A stretch of DNA of 34,835 bases from Treponema sp. (GTDB lineage Bacteria > Spirochaetota > Spirochaetia > Treponematales > Treponemataceae): assembly GCA_017550685.1 (NCBI GenBank), contig JAFZOJ010000033.1, positions 1 to 34,835 of the forward strand. Reading direction: 5' to 3'. Below are positions 6,751 to 15,900 of the stretch, piece by piece. The notes beneath the pieces were generated by a model. That model saw nothing but the letters and a program-made list of their open reading frames with translations, ran no database searches and had not been told where the DNA came from. Every line of letters begins with the position of its first letter. Within the stretch, counting starts at the first letter, position 1. The position numbers were made by a program, and so were the translations under genes.

Positions 6751-9700
6751 ATGTCGGGTAAACAGTCAAGAAAGATTAGAAAACAAAAAGGGTTCTCTAA
6801 AAAGGTGATTGCAGGTGCTGCAGCCGCCGTGCTTTGTGCTGCTCCTGTAGCAACCGAAGGCGGAGAATTTCTTTTAAGTCTTTATCCACATATTTCGTTC
6901 CCGGTTGTAAAATTTGATGATTCACTTTCTACAGGCTTTGGAGGCGGCTTGCGTCTTACATACCGTCCTGTAGATTTTTTCAATGTTTTTGTTCAGGGAG
7001 ATTACAAGCAGTATTCCTTTGACACCAAGCAGAATGTTGGTAACGTTACGGTGCTTGGGGGTAGTGTAGGAGCCGGATATCAGCTTAGCATAACAGACAG
7101 GTTCGGAATTAGCCTGGATGCCGGAGTAGGTTATTACAATTCAAAATACAACAAGGGAATAAACTCTTCGGGTAATTCAACCGGAGTTCAGGGCTTTAAT
7201 GTATCTGGCTCTCTTTCTCTTTCTTATAAGCTTGGACCTGTCGTTTCAGTTTATGCGGCCGCAGGTGCAAATCACTACGCCTATAAAAATTCCAAGTTCA
7301 TTACCAGTGTTGATGTAAACCCGGGATTAACAGTAAATCTTACCAAGGCTTTTTCAAACAAAAATAATGTAGAGCTTGGCGACTATACACTCAAGCCGGT
7401 ATTCCCTGTTTTTTATTCCTGGTACAATGACAACTCTTTTGGAAACGTAGAAATCTGCAATAACGAAGATGCTGCAATTTCTGATGTAAACGTATATTTC
7501 TTCCAGCCGCAATATATGAACCAGCCTAAAAACTGCGGCTATAAAAAGATTCTTAAAAAAGGTGAATCTGTTTTTGTAGACCTTAAGGCATTCTTTAATG
7601 AGCAGATGCTCAGCCTGAACGAGAAAACCGATACAATGACAAGCATCATTGTTGAATATAAATATCTTGGTGCCAAACGCACTCAGACCTTCCCGATGAT
7701 TGTTCCGGTTTATGGACGCAATAACATGTCGTGGGAAGATGACCGTTGTGCTTCTGCCTTTGTTTCTTCAAAAGACCCTGCAGCCATGTGGTTTGCAAAA
7801 TATGTAGTTTCTACAATTCGTGATGATATTCGCAGTGGAGTTTCTCAGAACATTCAGTATGCAATGGGAATTTTCGAAGCCTTGAATCAGTACGGAATAA
7901 ACTACGTAAAGGACCCGACCTCTGCATTCGAAGACAACGTTGGTACTGCTTCCATTGACTTTCTGCAGTTCCCGTACCAGACACTTATGTATCGTGGTGG
8001 AGACTGTGACGACCTTTCTATCCTTGTTTGTTCACTTCTGGAATCTGTAGGAATCCAGACAGCCTTTATTACAATTCCTGGTCATATTTATATGGCCTTT
8101 GATTCAGGCTATTCTGTTGCACAGGCTCAGTCAAATTTCCTTAGCATGGATGAATTTATTGTTAAGGATGGCAAGGTATGGGTTCCGCTCGAAATTACAC
8201 TTTCTGACGAAGGCTTTAGCAGAGCATGGCATAAGGGTGCATGGGAATGGAACACTGCCAAACGTAACGGTACAGCCATGATGTATCCGATGGAGGATTC
8301 ATGGAGAATCTACAAGCCGGTAAGCGTACCTGGTGCTGTTGCCAAATTTACATTGCCCGAAGAAACTGCAGTTGCCCGGGTTTTCTCAGATTCTGTTGAT
8401 GACTTTATAATTGCACAGATTACTCCGCAGATTGCCTGGTACGAAAACCGTATTGCTTCTGCACCAACTGCACAAAACTATAATGACTTTGGTATTCTTT
8501 ATGCACAATACGGACTTTTTGATCAGGCCGAAAAACAGTTCCGTCTGGCAAGAAATAAAAATTATATTCCGGCTGTTTTGAATACTGCAAACCTTTATTA
8601 TTCTAAAAAGGATTATTCTTCTGCCAAGACCTGGTACAAAAAGGTTTTAGACAGCAGAGGAACCGAAGATACAAAATCTCTTGCCATGATTGGTATTGCC
8701 CGCTGTGCTTACGAAGACGGCGACTATAATGAATGTGACTTGTGGTACGGAACCGTTTACAAAAACAACAGGGCACTTGCAAGAAAGTATTCTTATCTTG
8801 GTTCGTTTGAACAGACTAACGGACGAAGCTTTTCTCTTGCAGACCGACTCGAAAATACAGTCTGGATTTTGAGCAGTGATTATTCTGCAGATGTTTCGGG
8901 CAATTCTATGCTCAAGGAAAAGCTTGCAGATACAGCAACTGCTTCTCTGGTACAGGACAAGGCTCCGGTTCAGAACAATAGTGGTATTGGAGCTCAGGGC
9001 TCTGTAGTTGCAGTTGTACCTTCTAACGGAACAAAAGAAAACGAAGAAAACGATAAGGACGATAAAACTGACGGAGACGGCAAACGTAATTCCGGCGGCG
9101 ATGATGACTTTTATTCAGGAATTTCTTCACAGATGGATTTTAATATTCTGTCTGCCGAAGATCTTGCCGGCCTTGCCCAGGACGCCATTATCGAAAACGG
9201 CGAAACCCTTGACGACTTTGATGCCTCAGGTTTTGCCATGTCCATCAACGACGATTTTGCCCTGGCTCCTGCATACGAAACCGAAGAAGTTCTTTACGAA
9301 AAACCGGTTGCCATTGAGCCAATAGTAGAGCCGGAACCTGCCCAAGTTGCAGTATCTGAACCAGAGCCTGTTGCAGAACCAGAATTCCCTGTGGTTCCTG
9401 AGCCTGTCGAAGGACCAGTCGAAGTTGCAATGTCCGAACCAGAACCGGAACCAATCCCAGCCGTATTAGACACAACTCCAGATGTTGTAGAACCTGAGTT
9501 CCCAGAGCCTGTCGAAGGACCAGTCGAAGTTGCAATGTCTGAACCAGACCCGGAACCAGCTTCCCCGGTAAAACAGACAATTCAAAACACAGTAAAAGCC
9601 GCCGGAGAAACAGTAAAAGCCGTAGAAGAAACTGTAAAGGCAACAGCCGAAACAGTAAAAAATACAGTAGACACAGCAAAGGCTGTAGTCGAAACCGCAG

Positions 9701-9930
9701 AAACAGTTGCACAGGTAACACAGACAGTTACCGAAGCAGTAAAATCAGTAACAGAATCTTCTGCATCTGCACAAGTATCTGTTACTTCACCAGTGGAAAC
9801 AAAATATCCTGAACAGGATTCTTCAAAGCCTGTTGCAGGAAAGAAAGCATATATTGGATTTGCAGCTCTTGCCGGTGCATTGGCCGCTTTATTTTTGGGA
9901 TTAAAGAAAAGGGGAAAGAAAGATGAATAA
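6751..9930 (+). CDS. Barrel / transglutaminase-like / TPR protein with C-terminal membrane helix
   Basis: The 1059-residue paralogue of the upstream gene shares its order of domains. It has a signal peptide (about 1-37, KVIAGAAAAVLCAAPVATEG), then a probable outer-membrane barrel (about 40-205, ending in NPGLTVNLTKAF), an Ig-like region (about 215-325) and a transglutaminase-like core with RGGDCDDLSILVCSLLES (Cys419), IPGHIYMAFD (His445) and VWVPLEIT (Glu481 where Asp is usual). TPR units lie at about 570-665. A long unique tail follows: a charged region, Pro/Glu-rich repeats containing PEPVEGPVEVAMSEP twice, an amphipathic ETVKA/ETVKN helix, and finally a membrane helix followed by LKKRGKKDE. 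A barrel plus a terminal helix would allow one chain to span from outer to inner membrane. GGAAAAG at 6742-6748 is the binding site. The reaction (crosslinking, peptidase or amidase) cannot be told. Confidence 0.75.
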   Translation: MSGKQSRKIRKQKGFSKKVIAGAAAAVLCAAPVATEGGEFLLSLYPHISFPVVKFDDSLSTGFGGGLRLTYRPVDFFNVFVQGDYKQYSFDTKQNVGNVTVLGGSVGAGYQLSITDRFGISLDAGVGYYNSKYNKGINSSGNSTGVQGFNVSGSLSLSYKLGPVVSVYAAAGANHYAYKNSKFITSVDVNPGLTVNLTKAFSNKNNVELGDYTLKPVFPVFYSWYNDNSFGNVEICNNEDAAISDVNVYFFQPQYMNQPKNCGYKKILKKGESVFVDLKAFFNEQMLSLNEKTDTMTSIIVEYKYLGAKRTQTFPMIVPVYGRNNMSWEDDRCASAFVSSKDPAAMWFAKYVVSTIRDDIRSGVSQNIQYAMGIFEALNQYGINYVKDPTSAFEDNVGTASIDFLQFPYQTLMYRGGDCDDLSILVCSLLESVGIQTAFITIPGHIYMAFDSGYSVAQAQSNFLSMDEFIVKDGKVWVPLEITLSDEGFSRAWHKGAWEWNTAKRNGTAMMYPMEDSWRIYKPVSVPGAVAKFTLPEETAVARVFSDSVDDFIIAQITPQIAWYENRIASAPTAQNYNDFGILYAQYGLFDQAEKQFRLARNKNYIPAVLNTANLYYSKKDYSSAKTWYKKVLDSRGTEDTKSLAMIGIARCAYEDGDYNECDLWYGTVYKNNRALARKYSYLGSFEQTNGRSFSLADRLENTVWILSSDYSADVSGNSMLKEKLADTATASLVQDKAPVQNNSGIGAQGSVVAVVPSNGTKENEENDKDDKTDGDGKRNSGGDDDFYSGISSQMDFNILSAEDLAGLAQDAIIENGETLDDFDASGFAMSINDDFALAPAYETEEVLYEKPVAIEPIVEPEPAQVAVSEPEPVAEPEFPVVPEPVEGPVEVAMSEPEPEPIPAVLDTTPDVVEPEFPEPVEGPVEVAMSEPDPEPASPVKQTIQNTVKAAGETVKAVEETVKATAETVKNTVDTAKAVVETAETVAQVTQTVTEAVKSVTESSASAQVSVTSPVETKYPEQDSSKPVAGKKAYIGFAALAGALAALFLGLKKRGKKDE
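9397..9543 (+). repeat. In-frame duplicated PEPVEGP repeat
   Basis: Two copies of a segment starting GAGCCTGTCGAAGGACCAG (9400 and 9505), each followed by TCGAAGTTGCAATGTC and a Glu/Pro codon run. The CCTGAGCCTGTCGAAGG core is the same palindrome-related element found in the helicase tail and at 33625-33649, so the protein repeat appears to have been seeded by an interspersed element. Confidence 0.8.
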
Positions 9931-12900
9931 ATTAAACAGAAACGTATCAAAACTTTTATTTTCAGGAATTATGCTCGTAATCTTACTGCTTGCAGGTTCG
10001 TGCCAGAACTGGATGAGCAATGACGATTTTATGTCCAAAATCGAAAACGAAGTTCACGACGCAAATGCTGCCCCGGTTTCTGTTTACGTTCGTTATGCCA
10101 ACTCCAAGATGGGTACATCTGAACCATCCGGCTATACAACAATGAAGGTCGATGTTGCCCATGAATTAAATGCCGTTACCAGTGATGATTACGGCTTTGT
10201 AAAATGGGCCGCATTCTCAACAAAATCTTTTTCTCCTACAAAACAGCATTCAGCTTTATTTTACGAAAGCGCCCAGGACTATAATACAAAATATAAACCT
10301 CTTGAGCTTGGTTCGAACGAAGTTTTATTTACCGACCCAAAAAGCCCTTCAACCAAAGTAAAGATTTATTCAGAACGAAATGACATTTTCATCATTCCTA
10401 TTGTTGCAAAAAGACCGGCACTGGTTACTTCAGTACCTTCAAACGGCCGTTCAGATGTTGTAAGAAATACACAGATTCGTATTCTTTTTTCAAAACCGAT
10501 TGATGAAAAAACTCTTGTAGATGAATATGGAAACAGCAATATCGAAATTACATCCGGTAGTGCAGTTCTTACAGAAAGTTCCGAAGACCTTAGTGCAAAA
10601 GATATTACAGACTTGTTTGATATAACCCTTGGAAGCACAAAAAAAATGCTTACACTTTCGCTCAAGCCTGGTGAAAATAATACAAAAGTATTCCTTGACG
10701 GAAACTCTCAGATAAGCATAACTATTTATGAAGATGTATGCGATACCGACGGATACAGTCTTAACGGAAATACATCATTTTCGTTTACAACAGGAACAAA
10801 GTTTGACAGTTTGGCTCCATATATTACAATACTCAAGGCAGGTGCAGGACAAAATTGTCAGGACTTTGAACAATATCATTATAATAAAACAGCCGGTACA
10901 GGTGAGTACAATTACACAGCTGCAGCAGAGAGCGCACCAACAGACCTTGATTCTTATGTAAATCAGCCGTCAGGAGAAGTCCGCATTCTGGATCAGCGTA
11001 TTCAGAATTCAGTAAACATCTGGGTACAGGCAATTGATATTCAGGGTTCCGGCTCCGGAGTTGGTAAAGGCGCTGATGTAACAAGCGAAAACAATGTTGC
11101 ACAGATTCAGGTAAGAGCAAAAGTCATTTCAAAGGCAAATGCTTCTGACAACGGAAAAACAGAAGCTGCGGCAAAGACATTCTTGTATGCAATGGGAAAC
11201 AAAGATACAGATTGTCAGATTAATCAATCATTCGAAACAGCAACCGGTACAAACTCAGGCGGTCAAATCACCAAAAACAGTAAAGGAACATTGTTTACCT
11301 ATGGTCTGGATGATCTTGCAGACGGTCTTATTAAAATTGATCTTTGGGCAGTTGATATGGTTGGTAACAGCGGTATCACCGAACAGAACGATTATATAGC
11401 CGAATATAACAACGGTTACCGTTCAATTTTTGTTGTAAAGGATAGTACTGCACCAAATGCAACAACTAATAAAAACTATGTAGTACCTACAGGCAGTGCT
11501 TCTACAAGCGGATATTATAATGCAACAACATACGCTGCAATTAAAATTGCAGGAAATACTTCGATAACCGATCAAGGAAACACATATCTTTCATCTCCAA
11601 ACAGTAAACTTAAATGGATTGTAATGCCAACAGAAGATACAACATGGGTAAAAACTATTTCTACAGACGATCCTAGATGGAAGTATGTAACTGAGAATTA
11701 CAGCGGATTCCCACTTCCTACAAGTGACGGTCCTGTAACTCTTACTTACGCCCTTATGGATGACCTTGGCAATAAGTCTGATGCCGTTCAATTGGATGCT
11801 ATTAAGTATGATGGAACAGATCCTGTAATAAATAAACTTAAATTTGATCCTGATACTGATTATACAGAAGGAATTGCAAACGGAAATATTCTTAATAATC
11901 AGACTCTTGTTATTCCTGCAAATGAAATAACCTCGGGTATTAAATCAATTGAATTATTTGTAACAAAAGATTCGGGAACTCAAGCCTTTGATTCACCATT
12001 TGATGGAGCTGTCATAACAAGAAAGGACGGTGTAAATCTAAATTCATATACGTTTACAAATAATAAATTAACATTTGCCACTCCAGTAACTAACTTTAAT
12101 ACAGATTTACTGATTAAGAAATTAAAGATTTATGGCAGCACAACAGAAGGAAAATACACTGTAAAAGTAAAAATTACTGACGCTGCAGATAATTACAAAG
12201 AAACAACTATTGAACAAAATACTACTGTTTCTTTGGATTCAACCAAACCATTGATTGAAAGTATTTATATTCCGGATATTAAAAAAGCCGTTCAGTCTAA
12301 TGATCCTACAGCATATGCATGGATAGATTATAACAGTACAAATCTTACAAAAACTGATACGGCATTATTTGCAAAATCTATTTATATAACATTTAAAGAA
12401 AATAATTCTGGTGCAAAAGTATTCAGTTTTAAAAATTCTTCAATAAAGCTTACAAATGAATCTAAACTTTATAAGGTTACATCTACTTCGGCAACAACCG
12501 GTATAGAAATAGAGAAAAAAGAAATAGCAAATAATGTACTGACACTTAAAGATAAAATAACTTCGGAAGGTGCAGGTCCTGTAATTGCCATGATTACAAA
12601 TGTACAGCTTGCACCTGACGGATCTAATCTGAATCTCTATATAACCGACAGGGCCAAGAATGTTGATGAAAATGCATTCAGTGATATAAGCAGCGATAAT
12701 TCTATAGTAACAACTTCATTCAAATATGATTCAAGCGAACCGGGTATTGAACTTACTGAACTTAAAGACAATAACACCGAAGTTACACAGATTCCTGCAC
12801 AGGATGGCTTTACAAATAATGCATATATTAATGCTTCTGTGACTGTAACTCCAACCGATTCCGGAGTTTATGCACTTACAATTACTTCAGATTCACCTGC

Positions 12901-15900
12901 AGTATTTGACAATACTACAGAAATTTGTGCTGCATCTAATACAACTGTAAAATATAAGTTTGATCCACTAACAGGTGATAATAAAACAATCTACTTTAAT
13001 AACGGTGCTGCAACTAACAGTAAACCAATGTATCTGGCTCATGCTAATAACGATCCTATAGGACTTGTAATTATGAATCTTAAGCTCACAGGTACAGACG
13101 GAGATAAAAAAATAAAAATCAAGGCAACAAGCTTTGGTGGAGTTCCACATACCTGTGAAGAAAAATCTATACAGCTGGATACCGAGCCACCGGAATGGAA
13201 TGAAAAAGGTATTTATGGTGTTTATGAGAATGATGAAAAATCTGATACAATATGGCCTCATCCAAAAACTGAACAGAAAATATATGGTGTAACATTTGAT
13301 AACAATGATAATGATATATATTTTTATAAAAAATCTTCTATGACAGTTGGTTTTGATATCAAACAAAAAGAAAAGAATTATCTGGGAACCAAATGGCATC
13401 CAGATAGTGATGATACGTCATTTGAAACCCATGAGACTTTAACTCATACTGTTAACGAAAATGGAGTCTGGGTTGTTTATGCTTATGATAAAGCAGGTAA
13501 TAAAACTTCGGATAAAAATATTCATTTTGTATTGGATGATTCATTCTCACCTGGTGGTTATGCTGTTATTGATAATTACATGACTATTGTCGCACCGGAT
13601 TCCAGTTCCAAAGTATTCAGAAATGACACAGAAAGTTCAGAGTCACATTCTACAAACTATAATTATTATAATTCACACAGAGGTACTACAAATTATCCAT
13701 TAACTTCACATCAATTTATTATTAAAAAGACGACAAATCCTTATCAAATTAAAGTTAAACTTGGAAAAAGGACTAATGGTGTAAAGGCAATAACTACTGC
13801 AGATACCTGGCTTGACGGTACAAATCCAACTTCTACAACCCAGCTGGATTCTTTTGGATATACCAATGTTACACAGAGTGCTTCGCCAATTGAATACTAT
13901 TCTATTACACACCAGTATAGGACTTATCCTACTTATCCAGATGCTCCTAAAAGATTTTTTGAACCTGAAGAAAACTATGATTTTGTATGGCATAAGTATG
14001 AAAAAAATGCAAATGGGCAGAAGAACCAGAACAATGGAGATATTTACAGCTATATAGATGATGATGGGGATATTGTTATTGAACTTCCAACAAACATAAG
14101 TTGTCCTCCGCTCACTCTTTTCTTAAAGGATGGATGTGGAAATAAAATTTACAGATATATTAGACCTTCAGGTTTTTCATATGATTATAATTCTGTAAGC
14201 TGGATGGTTGATGATACAATTGGTAATTCTTCAGATTATTCCGGAACACTATCAACAACAGGTTATCCAGATTCTATCGTTAATTATGCAAGCGGAAATA
14301 TAAATTATTATAAATCAAGCGGATACATAAATATAACCAACGTTAATGACAGATGCCGCTTTAGTGATGCTGGGGAGTCAACAGTCCAGGATATAACAGA
14401 TGGACGCTATACATTGCGAAGCCGAATAATGGCCTGGGGTGGTACTGGGGAACCGGCACAGGATAAGTTTTATAAAAATGATAATAATACTCTAAAAGAA
14501 AATGTAGTTGCTTTATCTGACTGGAAAGGATATAAAATGTCTGGTACGGGAACAGCTTTTGATTTAAATAACATTGATTTCCCTTCGGTTGATGCAAATA
14601 CACCATACGAATTATGGTATATCCTTGAAGATACTGTAGGCAACTGTCGAAAAGCTAAACTGACAAATGGAGATACTTCAAAATGGCAGTATGATAATTT
14701 ACCGCCATTAGTAGATATAACAGGTACAACAAAAGTAAATAGATTTAATGATAATAACTATTACAGTTCATCGTCTTCTGTAACCTACCAGGTTGAAGAT
14801 GTAAAATCTGGTGTTAAAAACGATGGACAAAAAACATATAGCTATAGTGAACGACAAACTCTGGTCCAGGGAAAAACACTGAGCATAGGTAATAAAACTC
14901 CTGATTCAAATGGAAACCTTGAGTTCCCGGAAGTAGAAGACTTTGCCGGAAATACAACAACTTCTATTCTTAGTAATAATGCTGTTATGACATGGATACG
15001 TCTGGATGATGCTCCTTCTTTAAAGACACCAACAGAGCAATATCCAACACCAGTTACTACAGATACAGCAGATATAAAAGATAAGAATAACAAAACAGTA
15101 GGTGAAACTAATTCTTTACTTAATCAGGTTACAACTACTTATAACAGTACTGATAAAATAATAACACATACTGTAAATTCTCAGATTACAAATAATAAAG
15201 TATCTGTAACATTAAGTATAAAAGAAAGTTCTACGGATCAACCTTTGCTTGGATGGGTTGTAAAAAATGCTCCATTAACTCAGGCTCAGTTTAAGGATTT
15301 TTATGCTGTTGGAGATTCAGATATAACAACTATTACGAATAATAAATACGAATTTTCAAAAACAGATTCAAATAAATCATGGCAGGAAACATATGCAAAT
15401 CCTACATATTTCTATCCGGTAAACCGTGCAGGACTTATCTGCAAGACTGCTGTCTGCATAAAATTTGAAAATCCGGCTACACCTGCACTTAATGGAAATA
15501 TAACTTATTCTGATGTTACAGGTTATGTAAATGGAGATACAAAAATCAATTATTTCAAAGGTACATCAACGCTTACTATTCCAACAACGAATAATGCAAA
15601 CAGATGTTATATAATTTATGGTACTGGTAGCAGTGATTATAAAGAATACAATCTGGATACAACAACTAATAGTACAACAATTACACTTAGTGATACAGTA
15701 TACTCTTCTATGACAGGTTCTGGAGGAACTTTAAAACTTAAACTTTTTGCAGATTATACAGGTTATTATGTAGAGTCTAATGAAATTGACATAAAGGGAC
15801 AGGCAGATAAAAACTGCTGGGTTTATGATGTAACTGCTCCTGACTTTAGTCTGTTTTCTGTAAAATCAAAATCTTCTTCAACTACAGATACAACTATATA

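Noticed and set aside
9245..9950. Two minus-strand frames of 158 and 122 residues
   Set aside because: They are antisense of the Pro/Glu and ETVKA repeats; the Leu/Arg/Gln and Thr/Ala/Val runs follow directly from the sense repeats.
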